Part shown: positions 16,697 to 24,637 of the stretch, piece by piece
Layout of the letters: each line of letters begins with the position of its first letter
Numbering within the stretch: position 1 is the stretch's first letter
NCBI GenBank assembly: GCA_036378175.1
Contig: DASUWY010000014.1
Location: 62,001 to 126,000, forward strand
Direction: 5' to 3'
Origin: Thermoleophilaceae bacterium
GTDB taxonomy: Bacteria > Actinomycetota > Thermoleophilia > Solirubrobacterales > Thermoleophilaceae
Length of the DNA: 64,000 bases
Position numbers and translations under genes: made by a program
Notes under the pieces: generated by a model
The model's input: the letters and a program-made list of their open reading frames with translations, nothing else
Database searches by the model: none
What the model was told of the DNA's origin: nothing

Positions 16697-17842
16697 GTGG
16701 CGGAAGCGATCGACTTCGAGGCTGAGGGCCTTCTTCAGGGCGTTGAAGGCGAGGAGCGAGAGGCGCGCCGCCAGCTGCTCGAGGAGCTGGTGGCCGACGG
16801 CGCTTCGCTGGACGAGCTCAAGCGCGCCGTGGCGGAGGACCGGCTCGCGTTTCTCCCCCTGGAGCGCCTGCTGGCGGGCGAGGGCAAGTACACCCCGGCC
16901 GAGGTGGCGGAGCGATCCGGCCTGAGTCATGAGTTTCAGGACCAGCTCTTCCGCGCCCTCGGCCTCGCCCTCGCGGAGCCAGACGAGGCGGTGTACACCG
17001 ATGCGGACGTGGAGGCGGCGCGCACGATCAACGTGTTCCTCGACGCGGGGTTCAGCGAGGAGACCGTGCTCGAGGTGTGCCGGGTGCTGGGCGACTCGAT
17101 GGCTCGCGTGGCGGCCACGATCAGTGACGTGGCGGTGCAGACGCTCGGCAAGCCGGGCGACACGGAGCGGGACTTCGGCCTCCGCTACGTGCAGATCACG
17201 CGCGCGCTCGAGCCCGAGCTCGAGCCGCTGATCCTGCACGTGCTCAACCTCCATGAGCGCGAGCGCGCGAAGCGGGTGGTGGTGAGCCGCGCGGACATCG
17301 CGGCCGGGAGCCTCGGCGGGTCCACCCCCATCGCCGTGTGCTTCGCCGACCTCGTGGACTTCACCCGGCTCGGCGAGGACGTCGACGCCGTGCAGCTCGG
17401 CCAGGTGGCGGGCCGGCTCACCGACCTCGCGCTGGAGGCGGCCGTGCCGCCCGTGCGCCTCGTGAAGACCATCGGCGACGCCGTGATGCTCGTGAGCCCG
17501 CGCGAGACCGATCCGCTGCTCGACACCGCCCTCTCCCTGCTCGAGCGCTGCTCCGAGCTCGGGGAGGACTTCCCGCAGCTGCGAGTGGGCATGGCCTACG
17601 GCGAGGGACTCGGGCGCGCCGGCGATTGGTACGGCCGCCCCGTGAACCTCGCGAGCCGCGTGACCGCATACGCGCGCCCCGGGGCTGTGCTCGCCACGAA
17701 CGAGGTGCGCGAGGAGGCGAACGGCGACTACAGCTGGTCGAAGGCCGGCATCCGGCGCTTCAAGGGGATCAAGGAGCCCGTTGGGCTGCTGCGGGTGCGG
17801 CGGCCGTCACAAGAGACTTCTGAAGCTGACGCTCGGGACTGA
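16697..17842 (+). CDS. Class III adenylate cyclase with N-terminal regulatory domain (Rv1264-like)
   Basis: The 381-residue soluble protein has an N-terminal helical domain of about 200 residues, then a class III cyclase domain. Visible catalytic elements are the two metal-binding Asp (CFADLVDFTRLGE and VKTIGDAVM), the Lys of the second motif (VKTIGD) that helps select adenine, and the transition-state Asn/Arg pair in VNLASRVTAYA. The domain order and N-terminal motifs resemble mycobacterial Rv1264, where the N-terminal half inhibits the cyclase in a pH-dependent way. A Crp-like protein at 20.7 kb lacks an obvious link but could be a cAMP receptor. A 74-bp tail overlaps the convergent desaturase gene. 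Confidence 0.88.
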   Translation: MAEAIDFEAEGLLQGVEGEEREARRQLLEELVADGASLDELKRAVAEDRLAFLPLERLLAGEGKYTPAEVAERSGLSHEFQDQLFRALGLALAEPDEAVYTDADVEAARTINVFLDAGFSEETVLEVCRVLGDSMARVAATISDVAVQTLGKPGDTERDFGLRYVQITRALEPELEPLILHVLNLHERERAKRVVVSRADIAAGSLGGSTPIAVCFADLVDFTRLGEDVDAVQLGQVAGRLTDLALEAAVPPVRLVKTIGDAVMLVSPRETDPLLDTALSLLERCSELGEDFPQLRVGMAYGEGLGRAGDWYGRPVNLASRVTAYARPGAVLATNEVREEANGDYSWSKAGIRRFKGIKEPVGLLRVRRPSQETSEADARD

Positions 17843-18695
17843 TCTTCACCACGTCCCACACGAGGCCGAGCTTCTCCATCGCCGTGATCAGCAGCCCGCC
17901 CGGGTCGAGCGCGAGCTCCCACCAGCGCAGGCCGTGCCGCGCGGACGTGGGAAAGGCGTGGTGGTTGTGGTGCCAGGCCTCGCCGAACGACAGCACGGAC
18001 AGCCACGCGACGTTGGTGGACTTGTCCGTGGTGTGGAAGCGCCGGCGCCCGAAGAAGTGGCAGACGGAATTGATGCTCCAGGTGACGTGATGGAGCAGGA
18101 AGATCCGCACGGCGCCACCCCACAGGAGGCCGAGCAGCGCGTCCTCGAGAGAGCCGCCGATCACGTAGCCGAGCGCGAACGGAATCACCAGGCTGAGGAA
18201 CATCAGGGGGAAGAAACCCGCGCTGATCGCGCGCAGCCCGCGGTCCTTCATCAGGTCGGGGGCGAAGCGCATCTTCTCCGCGCGTCCCGCGCCCTCGAAC
18301 ATCCAGCCGATGTGCGCGTGCCAGAGGCCCTGGACCGTCGCGAACGGCCCGCTGCCATGGGTGGTGTGCGGGCTGTGCGGGTCGCCCTCCTCGTCGGCAA
18401 AGGCATGGTGCTTGCGGTGATCCGCCACCCAGGTGATCACCGGCCCCTCGACCGCCATCGATCCGAGCACGGCGAACAGGTAGCGCACCGGGCGCGAGGT
18501 GTCGAAGGAGCGGTGCGTGAAGAGGCGATGGAAGCCCACCGTGATGCCGAGCCCGGTGAGCCAGTACATCACCACCATCACCGTGAGCTGCGTCCAGCCG
18601 ACGAACTCATTCCAGAGCAGCACGAGCGCGGCGAGGAAGCACAGGAACGGCACGACGACGACGATCAGGTTCGCGATCCGGTGGGCGCGCGTCAT
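17769..18695 (-). CDS. Membrane acyl-CoA (stearoyl-type delta-9) desaturase
   Basis: The 308-residue protein has four main hydrophobic helices and the three histidine boxes that bind the di-iron centre: HRLFTHRSF, HRKHHAFAD and HNHHAFPTS, plus the supporting NSVCHFFGRRRF. The family inserts a cis double bond into saturated acyl chains using O2 and a reductant, adjusting membrane fluidity. No cytochrome b5 domain is fused, so a separate ferredoxin or oxidoreductase must supply electrons. The last 25 or so residues are Ala-rich and overlap the cyclase gene end. Confidence 0.9.
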   Translation of the reverse strand: MTRAHRIANLIVVVVPFLCFLAALVLLWNEFVGWTQLTVMVVMYWLTGLGITVGFHRLFTHRSFDTSRPVRYLFAVLGSMAVEGPVITWVADHRKHHAFADEEGDPHSPHTTHGSGPFATVQGLWHAHIGWMFEGAGRAEKMRFAPDLMKDRGLRAISAGFFPLMFLSLVIPFALGYVIGGSLEDALLGLLWGGAVRIFLLHHVTWSINSVCHFFGRRRFHTTDKSTNVAWLSVLSFGEAWHHNHHAFPTSARHGLRWWELALDPGGLLITAMEKLGLVWDVVKISPERQLQKSLVTAAAPAAAQRAP

Positions 18696-18718
18696 TTTGC
18701 GTGCGGGAATCTACCCGC

Positions 18719-19282
18719 TCAACGCGTTTTCTCACCCTCGAGCCACGCCAGCACGTCCGCGGCATGACGGTCCGGCGGGAACACCGGATAGAAGACGTGC
18801 TGGATGCGGCCCTCGCGCGCGATCAGGGTGAGGCGCTTGTAGAGGGTCATGCCGGCGGTGTCGAAGGTGGGAAGGTCCAGTGCCCTCGCCAGCTCGAGCT
18901 GCGGATCGCTCAGGATCGCGTACGGCAGCCCCACCCGTTCGGCGAATTCGTGCTGGTCCTCGAGGCTCTGCGTGGAGAGGCCGTGGAGGCGAGCGCCGGC
19001 GCGTTCGAACTCCGCGTTCAGGTCGCGGAACGCGCACGATTCCGGCGTGCAGCCGCGCGCGCCGGGGATGTCGTCCCATCCGGGCGTCAGCGGCTCGCCC
19101 GGTCTACCGGTGCGCGGGTAGACGTAGAGGACGAGCGTGCCGGGCTGGCGCACGGAGATGTCCGCGCCCGATGTGGAGGGCAGACGCAGGTCCGGCATTT
19201 CCATGCCCGGCAGGTGATCGGCCGCGCCGTCGTCCTCTGGAACCGGCAGGCCATCCGGAAGAGTTGTGAAATCGCGGGCCAC
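18719..19282 (-). CDS. AhpC/TSA-family peroxiredoxin (PrxQ/Bcp-like)
   Basis: The 187-residue protein has a thioredoxin-fold peroxiredoxin domain with GARGCTPESCAFRD: the peroxidatic Cys and a second Cys five residues on, the spacing used by Bcp/PrxQ enzymes for an intramolecular disulfide. The preceding VLYVYPRTG matches the usual strand before the active site. It should reduce peroxides with thioredoxin. The GTG start at 19282 is 20 bp from the divergent persulfide dioxygenase gene, so both genes probably share one compact promoter region. Confidence 0.85.
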   Translation of the reverse strand: MARDFTTLPDGLPVPEDDGAADHLPGMEMPDLRLPSTSGADISVRQPGTLVLYVYPRTGRPGEPLTPGWDDIPGARGCTPESCAFRDLNAEFERAGARLHGLSTQSLEDQHEFAERVGLPYAILSDPQLELARALDLPTFDTAGMTLYKRLTLIAREGRIQHVFYPVFPPDRHAADVLAWLEGEKTR

Positions 19283-19302
19283 TTGGCCGTAGAGTACGCC
19301 TC

Positions 19303-20673
19303 GTGATCTTCCGCCAGATCGTGCATGACGACCTCGGTTGCGCGTCGTACTTCGTCGGCGACGACGACGCTGGGGTGGCGGCGGTGATCGACCCTCGTTT
19401 TGAGATCGACGAGTACCTCGAGCTGGCGAGCTATCTGGGCGTGCGCATCGAGCACATTCTCGAGACGCACAACCATGCGGACCACGTGTCAGGTCACGGC
19501 CGTCTGGCCGCGGCCACGGGCGCGACCATCCACGTGTACAAGGACGCCGGCGTGGCCTACGAGCACGAGCCGTTCGAGGACGGCACGGAGATCGAGCTGG
19601 GATCGGTGCGCATCCGCGCCATCCACACGCCCGGCCATCGGCCCGAGCACACCGCCTTTGCGCTGATCGACACCGAGCGCGCCGACGAGCCGTGGGCGGT
19701 GCTCACCGGCGACACGCTGTTCGTCGGCGACATCGCCCGGCCTGATCTCGCCGTCGACAAGAGCGAGGGCGCTCACGCGATCTTCCACAGCCTCCACGAG
19801 AAGCTGCTGGCGCTCCCGGGTGACACGGAGGTGTGGCCCGGGCACCTGGGCGGCTCGCTGTGCGGCGGTCCCGGGATGGACATGAAGGTGTCCTCCACGA
19901 TCGGCTACGAGTCGCGCAACAACGACCTGTTGCAGGAGGAGGACGAGAACGCGTTCGTGGAGCGCGCCACCGGCAGCCTCCCTCCCCAGCCGCCGAACTT
20001 CAAGAACATCGTGGAGATGAACCGCGGCCCGCTCGTCACGGACGGCGTGGAGCTGATGCCGCTCACCCCGCGCCAGCTCGAGCAGCGCCAGGCGGACGGT
20101 GCGCTGATCGTCGACGTTCGCACGGACCTCCAGTTCGACGATGCGCACATCCCCGGCGCCGTATCGAACACGATGCTGCGCGCCGGCTTTGGCACGAAGC
20201 TCGCATGGATCGCCGACCCGGAGCAGGAGATCGTGTTCGTTGGCCGCGATGACGACGACGGCCGGCTCGCGGCACGGCTGGCGGTGGCGGTGGGCGTGCG
20301 CAACCTCGGCGGCTACCTGCACGGAGGCATGACCTCGTGGCGCGCGGAGAAGCGCGACACCCACAGCGTGGAGCGCATCGACGTGCGCGAGCTGCACGAG
20401 CGCGACGGCTCGCTGCAGGTGCTGGACGTGCGCGAGAAGACCGAGTGGGACGAGGGGCACATCCCGGACTCCGTACACAAGCCGTACCACGACATCGACG
20501 AGATGCCTGATGGGATCGACCCGTCGAAGCCGGTGGCGGTGATCTGCGCGTCCGGTCAGCGCAGCGCGGTGGGGGCGAGCCTGCTGAAGGCGCACGGGGC
20601 CGGCGAGGTGATCCACGTGGTGGACGGCGGGGTGGGCACCTGGGAGAAGCTCGGCTTCCCGATCGAGCGTTAG
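19303..20673 (+). CDS. Persulfide dioxygenase-rhodanese fusion (metallo-beta-lactamase fold + two rhodanese domains)
   Basis: The 456-residue protein starts with an ETHE1-like metallo-beta-lactamase domain (THNHADHVSGH for iron binding, HTPGHRPEH, TGDTLFVGDIARPDL, WPGHLGGSLCG). It continues with two rhodanese domains. The first (about residues 255-345) has VFVGRDDDDGR where the active-site loop should be and no Cys. The second (about 350-456) has VICASGQRS with the active Cys. The architecture recalls CstB-type enzymes that oxidise persulfides and make thiosulfate. It probably detoxifies sulfide or persulfides in the cytosol. Its stop codon abuts the convergent regulator gene. Confidence 0.88.
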   Translation: MIFRQIVHDDLGCASYFVGDDDAGVAAVIDPRFEIDEYLELASYLGVRIEHILETHNHADHVSGHGRLAAATGATIHVYKDAGVAYEHEPFEDGTEIELGSVRIRAIHTPGHRPEHTAFALIDTERADEPWAVLTGDTLFVGDIARPDLAVDKSEGAHAIFHSLHEKLLALPGDTEVWPGHLGGSLCGGPGMDMKVSSTIGYESRNNDLLQEEDENAFVERATGSLPPQPPNFKNIVEMNRGPLVTDGVELMPLTPRQLEQRQADGALIVDVRTDLQFDDAHIPGAVSNTMLRAGFGTKLAWIADPEQEIVFVGRDDDDGRLAARLAVAVGVRNLGGYLHGGMTSWRAEKRDTHSVERIDVRELHERDGSLQVLDVREKTEWDEGHIPDSVHKPYHDIDEMPDGIDPSKPVAVICASGQRSAVGASLLKAHGAGEVIHVVDGGVGTWEKLGFPIER

Positions 20674-21483
20674 CTACGCCGCCGGCGTTCCGCCCGACAG
20701 CGCCAACCCCGCGCTCAGATGGACGGCCGCCATCTCGTCGGGCGGCGCGCCCACGAGCAGCCACGTCCGGTCGCTGCGGCGAACCACCACACCGCTGGAA
20801 GCGAGATGCCCCAGGGCCGTGGTCACCGAAGCACGCTGACAGCCCACAAGCTGGCCGAGCGTCTCGTGAGACAGCTTCAGGCGCAGCCGCACGCCGAGCG
20901 GCGTGACCCGGCCCCAGCGCTCCGCCAGGAACCAGAACAGCACGAGCAGCCTCGTCTCCACTGGGCTCAGCTGCAGCAACGCCGCGTGAATCGAGCTTCG
21001 CCGGACGCACCGGAGAGCGCGCTCCAGCAGCATCCGCATCACCTGCGGCCAGGCGAGCACCGAGCGGGAGAAATGCTCGTCGAGGACGGCGATCTTCACC
21101 GGCTCGAGCACGTGCCACACCACGCGGTGCCGAAGCAGCGAGTCGTCGCCGATGGTCGTGAGCGGGTGCAGCAGGTCGCCCTCTCCGAACAGCTCGGTGG
21201 ACGTGGTGCCGGCCAGAACGACGTCTCGAGCCAGCAGCCCGCCGAGCACGAGGAAGCCGAGATGGCGAGGGTCGACCGCGGCAGGCGGCTCCCAGCGCCC
21301 CCGCTGGATGGTCATCGTGCGAGCCACGAGCGCAGCACGCGCCTGAGTCTGTTGCTCGGCCGGCACCCGCACGCCAAGCTCCGGGTCAAGGTCCAGAAGA
21401 CGCGCGCCCCTCGGCTCAGGGGCTGCCGCGAGCTCCTCCCACGATGCCCGGTTGCAGTTACGCAGACGCTGCCGTGCAGCCAT
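20674..21483 (-). CDS. Crp/Fnr-like transcriptional regulator
   Basis: The 269-residue protein has a weak cyclic-nucleotide-binding-like beta-barrel (FLVLGGLLARDVVL; LFGEGDLLHP) and a C-terminal winged helix with LSHETLGQLVGCQRASVTTALGHLASSGVV (about residues 205-234, quoted in part). No clear cAMP-binding Arg/Ser pair is visible, and there is no Fnr-type Cys cluster, so the signal is unknown. The ATG at 21483 has a GAGGGA ribosome site; a TTG at 21528 is a weaker alternative. It is divergent from hypC, with a 26-bp near-palindrome between them, so it is the best candidate controller of the hydrogenase operon. Confidence 0.8.
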   Translation of the reverse strand: MAARQRLRNCNRASWEELAAAPEPRGARLLDLDPELGVRVPAEQQTQARAALVARTMTIQRGRWEPPAAVDPRHLGFLVLGGLLARDVVLAGTTSTELFGEGDLLHPLTTIGDDSLLRHRVVWHVLEPVKIAVLDEHFSRSVLAWPQVMRMLLERALRCVRRSSIHAALLQLSPVETRLLVLFWFLAERWGRVTPLGVRLRLKLSHETLGQLVGCQRASVTTALGHLASSGVVVRRSDRTWLLVGAPPDEMAAVHLSAGLALSGGTPAA

Positions 21484-21538
21484 CAGGCGTCCCTCGATTG
21501 CTGGCAGGTGCACACAGGCTAGACCCAAAATCTCGCTT

Positions 21539-21564
21539 GTTGAAACCCAACGTTGGGAATCAAC
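21539..21564. promoter_or_regulatory. 26-bp near-palindrome between regulator and hypC: candidate operator
   Basis: GTTGA (21539-21543) and TCAAC (21560-21564) flank the perfect 12-bp palindrome CCCAACGTTGGG (21546-21557). Only two symmetric positions break the dyad. It sits in the single regulatory space between the Crp-like gene and the hydrogenase operon. Immediately after it, 21564-21579 forms a perfect hairpin CTCACC-GCCT-GGTGAG. The binding protein is inferred, most simply the divergent Crp-like regulator. Confidence 0.65.
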
Positions 21565-21609
21565 TCACCGCCTGGTGAGCGGCCCTGTGCGGGCGTAGCG
21601 TGGTCCGCC

Positions 21610-21885
21610 ATGTGTCTGGCGATTCCGGGACAGATCGCCGAGATCGTCGACCCCGAAAACCGCCTCGCGCAGGTCGAGGTGGCGGGGGTGCGGCGCACGA
21701 TCAACGTGGCGCTGCTCGAGTCCGACGGCCCGGTGGCCCCAGGCGATTGGGTGCTGATTCACGTGGGCTTCGCGATCTCGCGGATCGACGAGCACGAGGC
21801 TCGCGCCACGCGCATGCTGCTCGAGCAGATGGGCGCCGAGTACGAGCAGGAGCTCGAGGAGCTGAAGGCGAGCGTGATCGAGTGA
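21610..21885 (+). CDS. hypC: [NiFe] hydrogenase maturation chaperone HypC
   Basis: The 91-residue protein begins MCLAIPGQI, the invariant HypC start whose Cys2 binds the Fe(CN)2CO unit. It is a small beta-barrel with a helical tail (ARATRMLLEQMGAEYEQELEEL). HypC shuttles the iron centre from the HypD scaffold to the hydrogenase large subunit. It is first in the operon; the next gene starts on its stop codon. Confidence 0.95.
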   Translation: MCLAIPGQIAEIVDPENRLAQVEVAGVRRTINVALLESDGPVAPGDWVLIHVGFAISRIDEHEARATRMLLEQMGAEYEQELEELKASVIE

Positions 21886-22091
21886 CGCTCGACTGCCACG
21901 CCGGCCACTGCATCACGTGTAGCGACGAGGGCGTGCCGATGACCGTCATTGCGGTGGATGACGCCCGCGGCCTGGCGCTCTGCGAGAGCGAGAGCGGGTG
22001 GAAGGAGTCGGTGGAGATCGCCCTGTTGGATCCGGTGGCGCCGGGCGACTCGCTGCTCGTCCATGCGGGCGTGGGCCTGGTGCGCCTATGA
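21882..22091 (+). CDS. Second HypC/HupF-like protein with a Cys-rich N-terminus
   Basis: The GTG at 21882 overlaps the hypC stop (GTGA) and the stop overlaps the hypD start (ATGA). The 69-residue product has CHAGHCITCSDEGVPM in place of the normal MC start, then a HypC-like barrel (SVEIALLDPVAPGDSLLVHAG, in part, parallel to the HypC segment at its own position). Three Cys and one His could hold a metal or iron unit. Paralogous HypC proteins exist for systems with more than one hydrogenase, but here both copies sit in one cluster. Its specific role is not known to me. Confidence 0.8.
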   Translation: MTLDCHAGHCITCSDEGVPMTVIAVDDARGLALCESESGWKESVEIALLDPVAPGDSLLVHAGVGLVRL

Positions 22092-23203
22092 GATTCGTCG
22101 ACGAGTTTCGCGACGCCGAGCTTGGCCGAGCCCTCGCCGCGGAGATCCTCGCGGCCGTGGAGCCAGGGCGGCACTACAAGTTCATGGAGGTGTGCGGGGG
22201 ACACACCCACTCGATCTACAAGTACGGCGTCGACGACCTGCTTCCGGAGAACGTCGAGCTGGTTCACGGACCGGGCTGCCCGGTGTGCGTGATCCCGATG
22301 GGCCGTGTGGACGACGGGATGGCCATCGCCCACGAGCCCGGCGTGATCTTCACGTGCTTCGGCGACATGATGCGTGTGCCCGGGTCGAACGGGAGCCTGC
22401 TGGAGGCGAAGGCCGCCGGAGCTGACATCCGGATGGTCTATTCGCCGCTCGACGCCCTTCGGATCGCGAAGGCCAATCCCGAGCGCGAGGTCGTGTTCTT
22501 CGCCATCGGCTTCGAGACCACCGCCCCATCCACGGCGCTCACGCTCAAGCGCGCCCGCGCCGAGGGGGTGCGGAACTTCTCCTGCATGTGCAACCACGTG
22601 ACGATCGTGCCGCCGCTGCGCGCGCTGCTCGACTCGCCTGACCTTCGCCTCGATGGCTTCGTCGGCCCGGGCCACGTGTCCACCGTGGTGGGCGCGCGGC
22701 CGTTCGAGTTCATCCCGGCCGACTACGGGAAGCCGGTGGTGATCGCGGGCTTCGAGCCGCTCGACATCCTGCACGCGATCCGGATGATCCTCGCGCAGCT
22801 CGACGAGGGCCGTTGCGCGGTGGAGAACCAGTACAAGCGGGTGGTGCCCTGGCAGGGCAACCTGCGGGCGCTGGAGGTGATGGCCGAGGTGTTCGAGCTG
22901 AGACCGCACTTCGAGTGGCGCGGGCTCGGCTTCATCTCGCAGAGCGGGCTCAAGCTGTCGGACGCGTACGCGGACCTCGACGCCGAGCTGCGCTTCGGCG
23001 TGCCGGGAGTGCGCGTGGCCGACCCCAAGGCGTGCCAGTGCGGCGAGGTGCTGAAGGGCGTGATCAAGCCGTGGGAGTGCAAGGTGTTCGGCACGGCGTG
23101 CACGCCGGAGCGGCCGATCGGCACCTGCATGGTCTCGTCCGAGGGCGCCTGCGCCGCTTACTACAACTTCGGCCGCTTCGCGCGCGAGAAGGCGGCCGTG
23201 TGA
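22088..23203 (+). CDS. hypD: Hydrogenase maturation scaffold HypD
   Basis: This 371-residue protein carries the HypD signatures: FMEVCGGHTHSIYKYG, HGPGCPVCV, GFETTAPS and, at the C-terminus, the Cys residues (ACQCGEVLKG, CKVFGTACTPERPIGTCMVS in part) that hold its [4Fe-4S] cluster. HypD binds HypC and HypE and is where the cyanide and CO ligands are assembled on iron. The ATG at 22088 overlaps the previous stop by 4 bp. Confidence 0.96.
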   Translation: MRFVDEFRDAELGRALAAEILAAVEPGRHYKFMEVCGGHTHSIYKYGVDDLLPENVELVHGPGCPVCVIPMGRVDDGMAIAHEPGVIFTCFGDMMRVPGSNGSLLEAKAAGADIRMVYSPLDALRIAKANPEREVVFFAIGFETTAPSTALTLKRARAEGVRNFSCMCNHVTIVPPLRALLDSPDLRLDGFVGPGHVSTVVGARPFEFIPADYGKPVVIAGFEPLDILHAIRMILAQLDEGRCAVENQYKRVVPWQGNLRALEVMAEVFELRPHFEWRGLGFISQSGLKLSDAYADLDAELRFGVPGVRVADPKACQCGEVLKGVIKPWECKVFGTACTPERPIGTCMVSSEGACAAYYNFGRFAREKAAV

Positions 23204-24267
23204 GAACCGAGGAGGCCACCCTTCGGATCATCGAGACCGCTCGCGGCAAGCGCGCGAAGTTCCGCGACGAGCGCGTGACGATGGCCCATGGAGCGGGCGG
23301 GAAGGCGACGCAGAGCATGATCGAAGGGCTGTTCGCGCCAGCGTTCGCGTCCGAGACGCTTGAGCAGCTCGGCGACGCTGGCGCCCTTCCCGAGCTGGGC
23401 GTCGCGATCACCACCGACAGCTTCGTGGTGAAGCCGATCCGCTTTCCCGGCGGCTCCATCGGCGAGCTCGCGGTGAACGGCACGGTGAACGACCTCGCCG
23501 TGTCGGGCGCACGGCCGCGGGCGCTCACGCTCTCGCTGGTGCTCGAAGAGGGCCTGCCGGCGGACGAGCTCCGATCCGAGATCGAGGCGATCGCGGGCGC
23601 CGCCCGAACGGCGGCGGTGGAGGTGGTGGCCGGCGACACCAAGGTCGTGGAGCGGGGACACGCCGACTCGATGTACATCTGCACCACCGGCATCGGGACG
23701 ATCGATCCGCGCGCCGCGCTGTCCACCGCCTCCATCCGTCCGGGTGACCGCGTGATCGTGTCCGGGCGGGTGGGCGACCACGGGATGGCGATCATGCTGA
23801 GCCGCGGCGAGTTCGAGCTGGACGCGGACATCAGCTCGGACACCCGCTCGCTGTGGCCGGCGGCCGACGCGCTGCTGGACGCGGCGGGACACTCGCTGCA
23901 CTGCATGCGCGACGCCACCCGAGGCGGCGTGGCGTCCGTCCTCAACGAGCTGGCCCGCGCCTCCGGCGTGGCGATGGTGCTACGCGAGGCGGCCGTGCCG
24001 GTGCACCCGGCCGTGGCGGGCGCGGCCGAGATCCTCGGGCTCGATCCGCTCTATGTGGCGAACGAGGGGGTGCTCGTGGCGTTTGTGGCCGCGGAGCACG
24101 CGGACCAAGCGCTCGCCGCGCTGCGCTGCGTGCGCGGCTGCGAGGAGGCGGCCGAGGTGGGCGAGGTGAAAAGCGACCCACCCGGGATGGTGCTCGTGGA
24201 AACCGGCTTCGGCGGGCGCCGCGTGATGGACATGCTGGTGGGCGATCCCCTCCCGAGGATCTGCTGA
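23200..24267 (+). CDS. hypE: Hydrogenase maturation carbamoyl dehydratase HypE
   Basis: Starting at GTG 23200 (overlap with hypD), the 355-residue protein has the PurM/AIR-synthase fold motifs MAHGAGGKAT, TDSFVVKP, GTVNDLAVSGA and DATRGGVASVLNEL. It ends in PRIC, the conserved C-terminal Cys that is carbamoylated by HypF and dehydrated to a thiocyanate to supply the cyanide ligands. Both the ATP-binding residues and the essential tail are intact. Confidence 0.96.
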   Translation: MRTEEATLRIIETARGKRAKFRDERVTMAHGAGGKATQSMIEGLFAPAFASETLEQLGDAGALPELGVAITTDSFVVKPIRFPGGSIGELAVNGTVNDLAVSGARPRALTLSLVLEEGLPADELRSEIEAIAGAARTAAVEVVAGDTKVVERGHADSMYICTTGIGTIDPRAALSTASIRPGDRVIVSGRVGDHGMAIMLSRGEFELDADISSDTRSLWPAADALLDAAGHSLHCMRDATRGGVASVLNELARASGVAMVLREAAVPVHPAVAGAAEILGLDPLYVANEGVLVAFVAAEHADQALAALRCVRGCEEAAEVGEVKSDPPGMVLVETGFGGRRVMDMLVGDPLPRIC

Positions 24268-24274
24268 GGCGAGC

Positions 24275-24637
24275 ATGCACGAGCTCTCCATTGCCGAGGC
24301 GATAGTGCGGATTGCGGCCGCCAACGCAGGTGACCGGCGCGTGTCCAAGGTGGAGCTGAAGGTGGGCCACCTGCGCCAGGTGGTGCCCTCGGCGCTCGAG
24401 TTTGCGTTCGAGCTGGTGGCGCAAGGCACGCCGGTGGAGGGCGCGGCGCTCGAGATCGAGGAGGTGTCGGCGGCGGGTGTGTGCCGTGGCTGCGGAAGAG
24501 AGAACGCACTCGCGGAATTCCCCTTCCGCTGCTCCCGCTGCGGCGGGCTCGACTTTGAAGTGACTCGCGGAGAGGAGCTGCTCGTGGAAGCGCTGGAGCT
24601 CGAGGAGGCCCTGACTACGACAGGAGGGACGAGATGA
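24275..24637 (+). CDS. hypA: Hydrogenase nickel-insertion protein HypA
   Basis: The 120-residue protein begins MHELSIAEAIV, with the nickel-binding Met-His N-terminus, and has the zinc site CRGCG...CSRCGG. It works with the GTPase HypB, encoded 7 kb downstream in the same operon, to deliver nickel to the large subunit. It ends overlapping the hydrogenase small-subunit start (ATGA). Confidence 0.95.
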   Translation: MHELSIAEAIVRIAAANAGDRRVSKVELKVGHLRQVVPSALEFAFELVAQGTPVEGAALEIEEVSAAGVCRGCGRENALAEFPFRCSRCGGLDFEVTRGEELLVEALELEEALTTTGGTR

